This document shows, one piece after another, positions 43,218-52,849 of a stretch of 64,000 nucleotides of DNA. The position numbers and the translations under genes were made by a program. The notes beneath the pieces are model-generated. The model was not told the origin of the DNA and did no database searches. It worked only from the letters and a program-made list of their open reading frames with translations. Origin of the DNA: Gemmatimonadaceae bacterium (GTDB lineage: Bacteria; Gemmatimonadota; Gemmatimonadetes; Gemmatimonadales; Gemmatimonadaceae); contig DATNEW010000024.1 of the NCBI GenBank assembly GCA_035606695.1, positions 1-64,000 of the forward strand, in the 5' to 3' direction. Position 1 is the stretch's first letter, and every line of letters starts with the position of its first letter.

Positions 43218-43415
43218 TCAGGTTTTCTCGCGCGCCTGAAGAAATCCGATCGCCGCGAGCGCGATCGGAACGGCAAGCAACAAGCGCGGCCAGCGCGGCG
43301 CACGCTCGGCGAGCATGATGGCCAACGCGCCGGCGGCGATCGCCGCCCAGCCGTAGCCCGACAGCCGTCGGCGCCGTGCGCCGCGCTCGCCGATGTTCTC
43401 GACGCATTCCGTCAT
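43218..43415 (-). CDS. Small membrane protein, 65 residues
   Basis: Its ATG overlaps the stop of the O-antigen-ligase-like gene (43412-43415), showing translational coupling. After a charged N-terminus (CVENIGERGARRRR) there are two short membrane segments (GWAAIAAGALAIMLA and LLLAVPIALAAIGFL). No family is recognised. Confidence 0.6.
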   Translation of the reverse strand: MTECVENIGERGARRRRLSGYGWAAIAAGALAIMLAERAPRWPRLLLAVPIALAAIGFLQAREKT

Positions 43416-45010
43416 TTACTCGACCCGCACGCCGCCGCCGCGCGGCGTCCTTCCGCGGCACTCGGCATGAGATTGTGCGCGGCGCGCGCATTCGGCCGAG
43501 CATGCGTGCAATCGCCGCGCGCGAGATACGCCTGCGCCGTCTTCAACCGAATGCGATAGCTCCCCGGATCGAACAGCGAGGCGCGGTCCATGGCGGCGAC
43601 TCGCGAGCTCGTGCTGAACGTCGCGATCGCGGCGAGCTGAAATGCGCTGCGGCCAATCGCGATCACCGCGAGCGCGAAGACGAGCACGGGCGCGAACTCG
43701 CGCACGCCGGTGTCGACCGATACGCCGCCGCCCGGCGGCGGCGCGAGCGCTCCGGCAAGCGTCCACACGAAGAACGTCGGCACCGCGATGAGCAGCACGG
43801 CATCGAACGCACCAACGACCGCGGTGGCGGCCAACGTACCGACCAGCGCGATCGCCGTGAGCACGCGCTCCTGATCGCGACCGCCGCCTCGACGCAAGTC
43901 GCGCAACGCGCGGATCAGCAGCGCGAGATACGCCAACACCAGCATGGCGGTGGCGATCACGCCGCGCTCCGACAGATACGCCGCCCAATCACTACTCGGC
44001 CACGGGTTGGACGTGACGCCGTCTTCCGACGACATCGACGGATCGTTGCGCGACGCGAACTTGGGATACACCACCGGCCAGTTCCCCGGCCCGACGCCGA
44101 GCAGCGGATGCGCCAGCGTCATGTGCAGCGAGTTCGTGTACTGGACGATGCGCCCGTGTCCGCTGCCTTCTTTATAGTTTACTAATCCCGTCGCGGACTC
44201 GAGATAGGGGTTCTCGCTTTTCCAGTTCAGGCTGTTTGGCAACAGGATCGCCGCCGCGACGCCCGTGGCGGCCGCGATGCCGAGCACGGTTAGCCGGCGA
44301 AGTGTCCGCGCCTCGCACCACCGACTCCACGTCATGAGCGCGAGTCCGCCGACCGGAATCGCGAGCACGATGACGGCGAGCCACGCCGCGCGGCTGCGCG
44401 ACATCACGAGCGCCGCGGAGACGACGGCCATTCCCACGGCGCCGAACAGGCTGCCCAATCCGCGCGGCGCCGTCAGCGCGACGAGAATGACCACCGGCGT
44501 GCCGATCGCGCAGAGATGCGCCACGAAATTGCGATTGCCGAACGTGCCGCCGGGCGCGCGATTGATGCTGAAGTATTCGGTCGAAACGCCGTACGCCTGC
44601 GCGAGCGACGTCGCGGCGCCGAGCACCACGCCGATCGCGAGCGCCACGAGCAGCGGACGTACGAGCCCCGCGCGGCGCAGCGCCTGGGCCGACCAGAAGA
44701 GCGCGGCACCGGACAATGAGATCGCGACGGCACGCTCCGCCGCCCAGAGATTGATCGCGAAGCCCGCCGAAACGACGCTGCTGACGAGAAAACCGGCGAG
44801 CAGGAGATCGACGGCGCTGAACGTGAGCCGCTTTCGGTTGGCAACGAGCATGATGGCCGCGATGCCTGCCGCCGCGTGCAGGACCAGCTCCTTCGGCACG
44901 AAATAGCGATCGAGATCGAAGAGCTTGTATGGCAGGGCCGCCAGCACCACGGCGACGGCGCCGAGTTGAAGGACGTGAAGGGCGATGCGGTCGCGGGCGC
45001 CGGCTGCCAT
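43412..45010 (-). CDS. O-antigen ligase / polymerase-like membrane protein
   Basis: A 532-residue protein with about ten to twelve membrane helices and the Wzy_C-type periplasmic loop, including GSGHGRIVQYTNSLHMTLAHPLLGVGPGN with the conserved Arg and the HPLLGVGPGN motif. The last 80 residues are soluble. Such proteins join O-antigen or other glycans, or glycosylate pilins. The ATG at 45010 (MAAGARDRIAL) is chosen because earlier in-frame codons overlap the divergent gene. No other glycan genes are close. Confidence 0.82.
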   Translation of the reverse strand: MAAGARDRIALHVLQLGAVAVVLAALPYKLFDLDRYFVPKELVLHAAAGIAAIMLVANRKRLTFSAVDLLLAGFLVSSVVSAGFAINLWAAERAVAISLSGAALFWSAQALRRAGLVRPLLVALAIGVVLGAATSLAQAYGVSTEYFSINRAPGGTFGNRNFVAHLCAIGTPVVILVALTAPRGLGSLFGAVGMAVVSAALVMSRSRAAWLAVIVLAIPVGGLALMTWSRWCEARTLRRLTVLGIAAATGVAAAILLPNSLNWKSENPYLESATGLVNYKEGSGHGRIVQYTNSLHMTLAHPLLGVGPGNWPVVYPKFASRNDPSMSSEDGVTSNPWPSSDWAAYLSERGVIATAMLVLAYLALLIRALRDLRRGGGRDQERVLTAIALVGTLAATAVVGAFDAVLLIAVPTFFVWTLAGALAPPPGGGVSVDTGVREFAPVLVFALAVIAIGRSAFQLAAIATFSTSSRVAAMDRASLFDPGSYRIRLKTAQAYLARGDCTHARPNARAAHNLMPSAAEGRRAAAACGSSK

Positions 45011-45080
45011 ATGCAGGAAAGTAATCGGACGCGGACGATTGGCGTTTGACACAGCGCGCGACGGCTGAGACTTTCGTGGC

Positions 45081-46883
45081 ATGTCACGAAACCGGAATCG
45101 TCGCCGGTGGTGTGTGATCGCGCTCGCGCTGTTCGCGGCTTCCCATCTGCGAGCGCAGACGATCCAGGGCTTCGTCCGCGACAGCGCGTCGAGCACACCA
45201 GTCGCCGGAGCGGTCATCTCGGCGCTCGACTCCGCCGGCCGGCCGTTGGCGCGCGTCGTCTCGGACGGCAACGGACACTATCATCTGCCGACGCAGCGGG
45301 TTGTCACACTATACGCACAGCGCATCGGATTCCGTCCGCGCTCCATGCCGTTGCCCGCGGGCAGCAGCGATCGCGACGTCTCGTTCGACATTGCGATGGT
45401 CGTGCTTCCGCGACTGCTCGATCCCATCGTCGTCACCGAAAACCGGCGTTGTCGCGGGCCCGGTCAAGCCGAAGCGCTCGCGCTGTGGGAGCAGGTGCGT
45501 TCGGCGCTTCTCGCGAGCGAGGTCGCGCGCGGCGATTCGGTCAACACGCTCAACGTGCGATTCGAGCGGACGATCGATCCGCAAACTCACGCGATCACAC
45601 AGCAGACATTCACGCGAAACTCGGGTCCGCGAATCAGTCCGTTCGTCGCCGCCTATCCGGCGTCGGAGTTCGCGGTGCGCGGCTATATGGCCGAAGATGC
45701 GACCGGGCGAACGTTCAGCGCGCCCGATGCCGATGTGCTGCTCGATCCCGCGTTCGCGACGAGCCATTGCTTCGGTGTGCGATCGGACGCGGCGCATTCC
45801 GGGCAGATCGGCCTGACGTTTCGCCCGGCGAAGAACGATGACGAAATCGTCGACGTCACTGGCGCGTTGTGGGTGGACACGGCGCGGCCCGGGCTTCGCT
45901 CGCTCGACTTCAGCTACACGAGCCTCGAGCCGGCGGCAGGCGACGCTCCGTCGGGCGGCGTGGTCTCGTTCAAGGAGATGCGGCCGGGCGTCGTCTTCAT
46001 CGATCGCTGGAGTATTCGAATCGCTGTCCTGACCGTCGACGACGTGCGCATGCCGGAAATCCCGCGCGTGCGCAGCCGGCGTTTCATGATGCGCCTGTTG
46101 AGCGTGCACGAATCGGGCGGCGAAGTCGTGTCGGCAGCGTGGGCCGACGGTATTCGTTGGCACAACACGCTGGGCCAAATCGCGGGACGGTTGACCGAGC
46201 GCGGTTCAGCGCGGCCAAGCATCGGGCAGCGCATTCAACTTCTCTCATCGCCGGATACCGTCGTCACCGACTCGCTGGGACGGTTTCAGTTCACCGATCT
46301 CGTGCCCGGGCCATACGTCGTCGCGGCAGCGGACACGCGATACGCCTCGTACGGCTTGGGCGCGCGCGACGAGAAAGACGTCATCGTCGAGCGTGGCGCG
46401 ACCACCGCGGTCGCGTTGAGCATGCCGCCGCTGGCCGATCGCATTCGGGATTACTGTCGCGGCGCGGGCATCGTCGTCGACGACACCGCCCATGCCGGCA
46501 CCATCCTGGGACGAATTCTGTTGCCCGACGGATCGCCGGCCAACAACGCCATCGTCGATGCGCGACGCCTGGGGCCCGGAGAGGGCATGGGCGACGTCAT
46601 TCCCAGCTTCGGCCCAATGTCCAATAAGGCCGATCGCCTGAGAACCGGAACGTTCATCATCTGCGGTGTCGAGCGAGGGCGAACGATGCTGTTTCGCATC
46701 GCACATCCGCACGCCGATACGACCGATGCGCGCGTCCAGTTGGCCGACGACGAACGGGTGCGCGAGATCATCATCCGCATGAACCCGCTGTCGCCGGCGC
46801 CTCCTACACGGGAATCCTTGCTTGGCAGGTTCACGGTGACCGACCCATATTTTCTCCATGCCAAGCATGCCCAATCGCCGTGA
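45081..46883 (+). CDS. Large exported protein with carboxypeptidase-regulatory domains
   Basis: A 600-residue protein with a signal peptide (about 1-25). The N-terminus is a carboxypeptidase-regulatory-like domain (TIQGFVRDSASSTPVAGAV). The middle region (about 120-360) is beta-rich and resembles outer-membrane-associated proteins of Bacteroidota/Gemmatimonadota. A second regulatory-like domain follows (IQLLSSPDTVVTDSLGRFQF) and a third near residue 500 (AGTILGRILLPDGSPANNAIV). Function is unknown. Its end overlaps the DUF411 gene by 26 bases. Confidence 0.75.
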   Translation: MSRNRNRRRWCVIALALFAASHLRAQTIQGFVRDSASSTPVAGAVISALDSAGRPLARVVSDGNGHYHLPTQRVVTLYAQRIGFRPRSMPLPAGSSDRDVSFDIAMVVLPRLLDPIVVTENRRCRGPGQAEALALWEQVRSALLASEVARGDSVNTLNVRFERTIDPQTHAITQQTFTRNSGPRISPFVAAYPASEFAVRGYMAEDATGRTFSAPDADVLLDPAFATSHCFGVRSDAAHSGQIGLTFRPAKNDDEIVDVTGALWVDTARPGLRSLDFSYTSLEPAAGDAPSGGVVSFKEMRPGVVFIDRWSIRIAVLTVDDVRMPEIPRVRSRRFMMRLLSVHESGGEVVSAAWADGIRWHNTLGQIAGRLTERGSARPSIGQRIQLLSSPDTVVTDSLGRFQFTDLVPGPYVVAAADTRYASYGLGARDEKDVIVERGATTAVALSMPPLADRIRDYCRGAGIVVDDTAHAGTILGRILLPDGSPANNAIVDARRLGPGEGMGDVIPSFGPMSNKADRLRTGTFIICGVERGRTMLFRIAHPHADTTDARVQLADDERVREIIIRMNPLSPAPPTRESLLGRFTVTDPYFLHAKHAQSP

Positions 46884-47328
46884 GTTCCTCGCCGCCGCAG
46901 CCGCGCTCGTCGTTTCGCGGCGCGTCCTTGCCGACGTCGCTCCGAACGGAGCGGCACTTCCCGTGGTTACGGTGTACAAGGATGCAGGATGCGGCTGCTG
47001 CAAGGAATGGGTGAAGCATCTTTCCGCGAACGGCTTCGTCGTGAACGCGAAAGACGTGTTGAACGTGGACGAGATCAAGCGGACGATGTCGGTGCCTCCT
47101 GCGCTCGAGTCGTGTCACACCGCTGTCGTCGGACGCTACGTGATCGAAGGACATGTTCCGGCGAGTGACATCAAGAAACTGCTCGCCGAGAACCCCGCGG
47201 TGCAGGGATTGGCCGCTCCGGGCATGCCCGTTGGATCACCGGGTATGGAGCAGGGCGGTCGCAAGGACAAGTACGACGTGATCGCGTTCACGCGCGACGG
47301 AAAGTCGCGGCTGTTCGCGCATCACTAG
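46858..47328 (+). CDS. DUF411 protein with Tat signal, probable copper binder
   Basis: A 156-residue protein. The N-terminus NRREFLAAAAALVV is a good Tat signal. The DUF411 domain is complete: TVYKDAGCGCCKEWVKHL (Cys45, Cys47, Cys48), SCHTAVVGRYVIEGHVPASDI and GLAAPGMPVGSPGME. DUF411 proteins are often encoded with copper resistance genes and are thought to bind metal, but the role is not firmly shown. Other copper-linked genes in the window (SCO1, copper radical oxidase) are far away. Confidence 0.9.
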   Translation: MPSMPNRREFLAAAAALVVSRRVLADVAPNGAALPVVTVYKDAGCGCCKEWVKHLSANGFVVNAKDVLNVDEIKRTMSVPPALESCHTAVVGRYVIEGHVPASDIKKLLAENPAVQGLAAPGMPVGSPGMEQGGRKDKYDVIAFTRDGKSRLFAHH

Positions 47329-47366
47329 CGCCGCGGCCCACGCTTTTTCTTCAATCCCAACGCACT

Positions 47367-49349
47367 ATGACCAACCGAATTAACTCGCTGCTCGGCATGT
47401 GTCTCGTGGCCGGGCTCGCGCTTCCGTTGGGAGCGCAGGCCGGCGGCAGACAACAGCCGGCGCGCCCCGCCGGATCGTTCGACCCCACCGGCTTGCCCGA
47501 TACGTCGCTCTTCGCGCCGCTCAATTTGCCTCCCGGCAACATCTATCGCAGCGGCTCCGGCGCGCCTGGTCCGCACTACTGGGAGCAGCGCGCTGACTAC
47601 GATCTGCACGGCACGCTCGACACCGCCGCGAAAGCCCTGAAAGGCGAGATGACGCTGCGCTACACCAACCACTCACCCGACACGCTGCGCTACGTGTGGT
47701 TCCAGGTCGAGCAGAACGCGTTCAAGAACGGCTCGCTCAACTCGCTCGTGTTTCCCGCCGACTCGCGTTTCGGCGCGCGCAACTTCGAGGGCGGCGACAT
47801 GATCGACCGCTTCAACGAAGTGCGCGGCACCGCGAAGACCGCGCTCAAGATGCGCGTCGAAGGCACGGTGATGCGCGTCGATCTCGCGGCGCCGCTCGCG
47901 CCCGGACAGACGGCGACGTTCGACGCCGCATGGCACTTCAACATTCCGGAGCACGGCGCGGATCGCATGGGCCGCGACGGCGCGCTGTTCGAGCTCGCGC
48001 AGTGGTATCCGCGCGTGTGCGTGTACGACGATCTTCGCGGCTGGAACACCGAGCCATACCTCGGCCAAGGCGAGTTCTATCTCGAGTACGGTGACTACAA
48101 CATGTCGGTCACGGTGCCCGCGGGATACATCGTCGGCGGCACGGGCACGCTCATGAATCCGACCGAAGTGTTGACGTCCGCCGAGATCTCGCGTCTCGCG
48201 CAAGCGGCGAAGTCGGACAAGCCGGTGCACATCGTCACGCAGGAAGAGCTGAGCAACGGCTCGGCGCGCAAATCCAGGAATGGCATGCTGACCTGGCGCT
48301 TCTCGGCGAAGAACGTGCGCGACGCCGTATGGGGTGCGTCGCCCGACTACATGTGGGATGCGTCGAGCTGGAACGGCAAGCTCGCGCAGTCCTACTATCG
48401 GCCGAGCGCAATCTCGACGTGGTACGATGCGGCCGATCAGGCGCGCATGTCGATCATGGAATACTCGGAGCGCTGGTTCCAGTATCCGTATCCGCAGATC
48501 ACGGTGCTCGAGGGACCGATCAGCGGCATGGAATATCCCATGGTCGCGATGGAAGACAAGAATCCCGACAAGTATTCGCTCTACAACGTGATCACGCACG
48601 AGATCGGGCACATGTGGTACCCGATGATCGTCGGCTCGAACGAGCGCATGCACATGTGGCAGGATGAGGGCTTCAACACGTTCATCAACTATTTCTCCGA
48701 AGCGCGGCGCTATCCGGAGAAAGGCACGTACGACCAGCGGGTCGCCGAGAATCGGCGTGAGGTCGAGCAGGCCATGCAGCTCGGCGTCGACGCGCCCCTC
48801 GAGGTGCAGCCCGATCGCATCAACCCGCAACTGCTCGGCGAAAATGCATACGTGAAGACCGCGGTCGGCCTTGGCCAGCTTCGCGACGAGATCCTCGGAC
48901 CCGAGGCATTCGATGACGCATTCCGCGAGTACACGCGGCGCTGGGCATTCAAGCACCCGAGTCCGTCGGATTTCTTCCACACCATGGAAGACGCGAGCGG
49001 CAAGCGGCTCGACTGGTTCTTCCGCGAATGGTTCCTGGAGAACTATCACTTCGACGTCGGCATCGACACGCTGGTGCAGCGCGGCGATTCGGTCGGCGTA
49101 CGCTACGAGAACTACGCGCGCGGCGTGCTGCCGCTTCACGTGCGGTTCACGTTCGCCGACGGCTCAACGCAGAACTTCGACTATCCGGCGGAAGTGTGGA
49201 GCACGAATACCAGCTTCTATGATCGCTTCTATGTGTTCGGGGGCAAGAAGGTCGCGAAGGTGGAGATCGATCCCGATGGCAAGTCGGTGGATATCGACCG
49301 AGCCAATAATGTCTGGCCGAGGAGCGCGGCGCCTCCGGCGAAGCCTTAA
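47367..49349 (+). CDS. M1 family metallopeptidase (exported)
   Basis: A 660-residue protein with a signal peptide (about 1-24, ending GAQA). The zinc site is HEIGH (411-415) with Glu434 as the third ligand; the GAMEN-like loop is SGMEYPM. It is a paralogue of the protein at 22915, sharing WYPRVCVYDD, LGQGEFYLEYGDY and the WSTN-to-WPR end. It lacks that protein's lipobox, so it is probably periplasmic or secreted. Likely function: aminopeptidase on small peptides. Confidence 0.92.
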   Translation: MTNRINSLLGMCLVAGLALPLGAQAGGRQQPARPAGSFDPTGLPDTSLFAPLNLPPGNIYRSGSGAPGPHYWEQRADYDLHGTLDTAAKALKGEMTLRYTNHSPDTLRYVWFQVEQNAFKNGSLNSLVFPADSRFGARNFEGGDMIDRFNEVRGTAKTALKMRVEGTVMRVDLAAPLAPGQTATFDAAWHFNIPEHGADRMGRDGALFELAQWYPRVCVYDDLRGWNTEPYLGQGEFYLEYGDYNMSVTVPAGYIVGGTGTLMNPTEVLTSAEISRLAQAAKSDKPVHIVTQEELSNGSARKSRNGMLTWRFSAKNVRDAVWGASPDYMWDASSWNGKLAQSYYRPSAISTWYDAADQARMSIMEYSERWFQYPYPQITVLEGPISGMEYPMVAMEDKNPDKYSLYNVITHEIGHMWYPMIVGSNERMHMWQDEGFNTFINYFSEARRYPEKGTYDQRVAENRREVEQAMQLGVDAPLEVQPDRINPQLLGENAYVKTAVGLGQLRDEILGPEAFDDAFREYTRRWAFKHPSPSDFFHTMEDASGKRLDWFFREWFLENYHFDVGIDTLVQRGDSVGVRYENYARGVLPLHVRFTFADGSTQNFDYPAEVWSTNTSFYDRFYVFGGKKVAKVEIDPDGKSVDIDRANNVWPRSAAPPAKP

Positions 49350-49359
49350 AGGCGGACAA

Positions 49360-49447
49360 GCAGATCCTCGTCTCGCTGCGCTCGCGAGGATAACGGAGAG
49401 GCTTGACTCGCGAGAATGACGGAGAGGCTTGACTCGCGAGGATGACA
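49360..49447. repeat. Degenerate palindromic repeat copy
   Basis: Contains AGATCCTCGTCTCGCTGCGCTCGCGAGGAT and two tandem units GAGGCTTGACTCGCGAG-ATGACG. It belongs loosely to the family near 6469. It occupies the first part of the gap between the peptidase and the chemotaxis-like operon. Confidence 0.55.
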
Positions 49448-49454
49448 AGCAGGC

Positions 49455-49486
49455 AAACGACCACGGATAAGTCCGTGGTCGTTTTG
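49455..49486 (+). terminator. Rho-independent terminator
   Basis: A perfect 13-bp stem (49455-49467 and 49472-49484) with loop TAAG, the second arm ending in a short T-run (GTTTTG). It should stop transcription from the M1 peptidase before the next operon. Confidence 0.75.
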
Positions 49487-49503
49487 CGTTTACGGCGACC
49501 GGC

Positions 49504-49531
49504 TAAAGAAAATGCGAACCCCTGCCGTTAC
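49504..49531 (+). promoter_or_regulatory. Possible sigma-28 (FliA)-like promoter
   Basis: TAAAGAAA, a gap of 12 bases, then GCCGTTAC. This is close to the FliA consensus TAAAGTTT-N11-GCCGATAA, with one extra spacer base. It lies about 60 bases upstream of the kinase gene, a fitting place for a motility-type promoter. Confidence 0.4.
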
Positions 49532-49588
49532 TCAATCAATGTTCGTGGGGCCAGCAACGACGCTAGCCACTTCACAGGACAATCGACT

Positions 49589-51589
49589 ATGGCTTGGACG
49601 AAGTACCTCGCGCTCCCGAAGGAGATCACCCCCTTCGAGCAGCAGTACCTCAAGCGGCTGAACAAAGTCGCGCTGGTCTTTTTCTATCTGCACGTGCCCG
49701 CCTTCATGGTGGTCGCGGCAGTCGCCGGAACCGGGCCGTACCTCGCGCTCGGGATGACCCTCGCCGTCATCGCCGGCCCCACCATCGCCTATCGCGCTTT
49801 CTCGAATCCGCGCGCCCTCTCCGTGGTGTATGGCGTCACCGCGATGCTGATGGGCGGCCTGCTCGTCCACTTCGGACAGGGGCCGGTGCAGATCGAGATG
49901 CACTTCTATTTCTTCGCGCTGCTCGCGATGCTCTGCATGTTCGCGAATCCCACCGTGAACATCGCCGCCGCGATCACCGTTGCTCTTCACCACCTGGTCG
50001 TGTGGATGCTGGTTCCCGGCAGCGTCTTCAACTACGACGCACGCTGGTGGGTCGTGCTCGTGCACGCCGGGTTCGTCGTGCTCGAGACAGTCGCCACCTG
50101 CTTCATCTCGCGCGAGTTCTTCGACAACGTCATCGGGCTCGAGAAGATCGTCGACGCCCGGACGAAGACGCTGAACGAAAAGCAGCGCGACATGCGCCTG
50201 CTCCTCGACACGATCGAGGAAGGTCTCATCACCATCGATCTCTACGGCCGCATGTCGAGCGAATGCTCGCAGGCCGCGCACGAATGGTTCGGCGCCCCCG
50301 CCGCCGGCGAGAAGCTCTCGACGTGGATCGGCACGCGCGACGCGACGTTCGGCGAATGGCTCGAGCTGTCCCTCGAGAGCGTTCGCGACGGCATGCTGCC
50401 CGTCGAGGTATCGCTCAGCCAATTGCCCAAGCAATTCGTCGACGGTGACCGGACGTTCGCCGTGCACTACAAGCTCGTCTCCAACGCCGACGCCGCCGAG
50501 GCCGAACAGATTCTCGTCGTCGTCACGGACATCACCGATCGTCTCCGCACCGAGTTTGCCGAGCGCCATCAGTCGGAGCTCCTTCGTCTGTTCCAGCACA
50601 TCATGCGCGACAAGGCGGGCTTCGTCGAGTTCCTGACGGAGGCCGATGAAATCGTACACGCCCTCGCCGAGCGCCGGTACGGCGACCTCGATCACATGAA
50701 GCGGTTGATCCACACGCTCAAGGGCAACGCGGCGATGTTCGGCATGCTGCGCCTCAACGAGATCTGCCACAATCTCGAGAGCTGGATCGCCGACGAGGCC
50801 ACCGAGCCCGCGGCGAGCGACATGGCCGGTCTGCACGAGACGTGGCGGCGCACGCGCGATGAAGTGCAGGAGATGATCGGCGAACACGCCTCGGGCTCGA
50901 TCGAGATCGACGACGCCGAGTACCAGGCGATTCTCCAGGCGGTCCTCGACGGTGTCGACGCGCGCCTGATCGCCCGCATGCTCGAGTCCTGGCGCCTGGA
51001 GCCGGCCGGCAAGCGCCTCTCGCGCATCGAGCAGCAGATCAAGGGACTCGCCGAGCGCATGGGCAAGAGCAACGTGTCCGTGACGATCGACGCGAACGAC
51101 CTGCGCTTCAACGCGGCGCGCTTCGCTCCCTTCTGGTCCGCGTTCATTCACGTGCTCCGCAACACGGTGGATCACGGCATCGAGGATTTCGACGCGCGCC
51201 AGGCGAGCGGCAAGCCGACACAGTCGACGATCGGCGTGTCGACGCGCGTGGCCGGCGATCGGTTCATCGTCACGGTCGAGGACGACGGTCCCGGAGTCGA
51301 TTGGGACGCGCTACGCGCCACGGCCCAGCAGCTCGGATTGGCGAGCGACCCGCGGGCGCAATCGACGGACGTCATCTTCCTGCCCGGTGTCAGCTCGAAG
51401 ACCGGCGTCACCGAGCTCTCGGGACGCGGCGTCGGCATGGCGGCGGTGCGCAGCGCATGCGAGTCGCTCGGCGGCTCGGTCGAGGTGGAGTCGCGAAAGG
51501 GCGAGGGAACGCGCATCAGCTTCGTCTTCCCCAACGACGATACTGTCTACGAAGGTCACTCGGCGATTCTGCGCCGTGCCAGCGCCTGA
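49589..51589 (+). CDS. CheA-like histidine kinase with membrane sensor and no CheW-like domain
   Basis: A 666-residue protein in the order six membrane helices (about 27-190), short coiled-coil, PAS-like domain (about 205-325), HPt domain and CheA-type ATPase. The phosphorylated His is His375 (IHTLKGNAAMFG). The ATPase has the CheA N-box (HVLRNTVDHGIED, Asn525), DDGPGVDWDALR, LPGVSSKTGVTELSGRGVGM. The protein ends right after the ATPase, so the P5 (CheW-like) domain is absent. The membrane part (EMHFYFFALLAML, ALHHLVVWMLVPG) resembles a six-helix sensor seen in some receptors. The ATG at 49589 follows ACAGGAC. Confidence 0.85.
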   Translation: MAWTKYLALPKEITPFEQQYLKRLNKVALVFFYLHVPAFMVVAAVAGTGPYLALGMTLAVIAGPTIAYRAFSNPRALSVVYGVTAMLMGGLLVHFGQGPVQIEMHFYFFALLAMLCMFANPTVNIAAAITVALHHLVVWMLVPGSVFNYDARWWVVLVHAGFVVLETVATCFISREFFDNVIGLEKIVDARTKTLNEKQRDMRLLLDTIEEGLITIDLYGRMSSECSQAAHEWFGAPAAGEKLSTWIGTRDATFGEWLELSLESVRDGMLPVEVSLSQLPKQFVDGDRTFAVHYKLVSNADAAEAEQILVVVTDITDRLRTEFAERHQSELLRLFQHIMRDKAGFVEFLTEADEIVHALAERRYGDLDHMKRLIHTLKGNAAMFGMLRLNEICHNLESWIADEATEPAASDMAGLHETWRRTRDEVQEMIGEHASGSIEIDDAEYQAILQAVLDGVDARLIARMLESWRLEPAGKRLSRIEQQIKGLAERMGKSNVSVTIDANDLRFNAARFAPFWSAFIHVLRNTVDHGIEDFDARQASGKPTQSTIGVSTRVAGDRFIVTVEDDGPGVDWDALRATAQQLGLASDPRAQSTDVIFLPGVSSKTGVTELSGRGVGMAAVRSACESLGGSVEVESRKGEGTRISFVFPNDDTVYEGHSAILRRASA

Positions 51590-51630
51590 TCTCACCGTTC
51601 ACTCATCCAGGAAGCACGAGGTAGCAAGCA

Positions 51631-52002
51631 ATGACGAAGACGATTCTCGTCGTGGACGACTCAGGCACGGTGCGCCAGCAAGTCTCGCTGGCGCTCAAGC
51701 AGGCCGGGTTCACGACCGTTCAGGCCACCGACGGACGCGAAGGGCTGGCGGCGATCGACACCGATCGCAGCATCGCCATGGTGGTGTGCGACGTGAACAT
51801 GCCGAACATGAACGGCCTCGAGATGGTCGAGCAGGTCAAGCGCAAGCCGGAGAACAAGGCGCTGCCGATTCTGATGCTGACCACCGAAGCGCAGCCGTCG
51901 CTCGTCAAGCGCGCCAAGGACGCCGGCGCGGTCGGCTGGATGGTCAAGCCGTTCGACGCGAATCAGCTCGTCCAGACCGCAAAACATCTCACGAGATCCT
52001 GA
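51631..52002 (+). CDS. cheY: CheY-like response regulator
   Basis: A 123-residue stand-alone receiver. All active residues are present: Asp9-Asp10, phospho-acceptor Asp54 (VVCDVNMPNMNG), Thr84 and Lys106 (GWMVKPFD). Its stop overlaps the start of the next gene (TGATG). It is the expected phosphate acceptor from the upstream CheA-like kinase. The GGAAGCACGAGG ribosome site is good. Confidence 0.94.
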   Translation: MTKTILVVDDSGTVRQQVSLALKQAGFTTVQATDGREGLAAIDTDRSIAMVVCDVNMPNMNGLEMVEQVKRKPENKALPILMLTTEAQPSLVKRAKDAGAVGWMVKPFDANQLVQTAKHLTRS

Positions 52003-52838
52003 TGTCGTGTGATGGTGACGGCGTGCACGCGCGCGCGATGCAGGAGATCGTGCGCACGAAAGATCACGTCCGGGACTGTATCGAGGACCTGCGCTCCCTC
52101 ACGGAGCGCGAGGTGCTCGCGTGCGGTGACGTGCTCTCGTCGCTGGTCGACAAGGCGCGCGAGCTCATCGCGGACTCGGACCGCCGCGTCGCCGTGTCGA
52201 CGTCTCGCTCCGAGGAAACGGTGTCACGGTTCGTCGGTGGCATGCAGGAGGATGTTCACGCGCAGGAATCCGCCGTCAAGCAGGTGCTGCAGCTCGCCGA
52301 CGGAATTCAGAAGGCGGTGCAAGCCATCGAGAAGTTGACGGAGTCGTCGGAGATTCTCGCGATCAATTGCGCGATCGAAGCCGCGCGTGTCGGCGAGCAT
52401 GGCCGCCAGTTCGCCGTGATCGCCACACACATGCGCGAGCTGAGCGACAACATCCGCGACGCGGCCGACACCGTCACGTCGTCGATCAAGGGTGTGCGTT
52501 CCGGCCTGCCGCCGGTAATGCAGCGCGCGACCTCGATGACCGCGCGGACCCATTCGTTCTCCGCCGAGTTGAGCGAGCAAGTCCGCACGGCGCTCGCGCA
52601 ATCGGAATCCGGAACGGACGGCGGCCGGCTGGATGAAGTGCTGACGCTGTCGAACGCCGCGCTCTCGCACCTGCAGTTCCAGGATCCGGTGTCGCAGACG
52701 CTGACCGCGATCGCGCGCAACGTCGAACGGATGGAGCAGCGCGTCGGCTACGTGCTCGAGGGCGGCGTCGTGGGCGCCGCGCCCGAGCCGGAAACGAGCC
52801 ACATGCCCGCTGAGGCACGCGGGCTCGTCCTGTTCTAA
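52002..52838 (+). CDS. Soluble MCP-like signalling protein
   Basis: A 278-residue helical protein without membrane segments or sensor domain. Residues about 117-148 match the hairpin tip of methyl-accepting chemotaxis proteins (SSEILAINCAIEAARVGEHGRQFAVIA, then MRELSDN). Near the C-terminus, SHLQFQDPVSQTL recalls the motif by which CheZ or similar proteins touch CheY. It overlaps CheY by one base. It may link signal input to the kinase in place of a membrane receptor; this is inference. Confidence 0.8.
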   Translation: MSCDGDGVHARAMQEIVRTKDHVRDCIEDLRSLTEREVLACGDVLSSLVDKARELIADSDRRVAVSTSRSEETVSRFVGGMQEDVHAQESAVKQVLQLADGIQKAVQAIEKLTESSEILAINCAIEAARVGEHGRQFAVIATHMRELSDNIRDAADTVTSSIKGVRSGLPPVMQRATSMTARTHSFSAELSEQVRTALAQSESGTDGGRLDEVLTLSNAALSHLQFQDPVSQTLTAIARNVERMEQRVGYVLEGGVVGAAPEPETSHMPAEARGLVLF

Positions 52839-52849
52839 CGGAGCCACGC

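Noticed and set aside
45046-45081. Promoter with perfect TTGACA at 45046
   Set aside because: The position 17 bases downstream has no acceptable -10 and would place transcription inside the start codon region.
47673-49139. 488-residue open frame on the minus strand
   Set aside because: Antisense shadow of the second M1 peptidase.
49532-51175. 547-residue open frame on the minus strand
   Set aside because: Antisense shadow of the CheA-like kinase; composition is that of reversed coding sequence.
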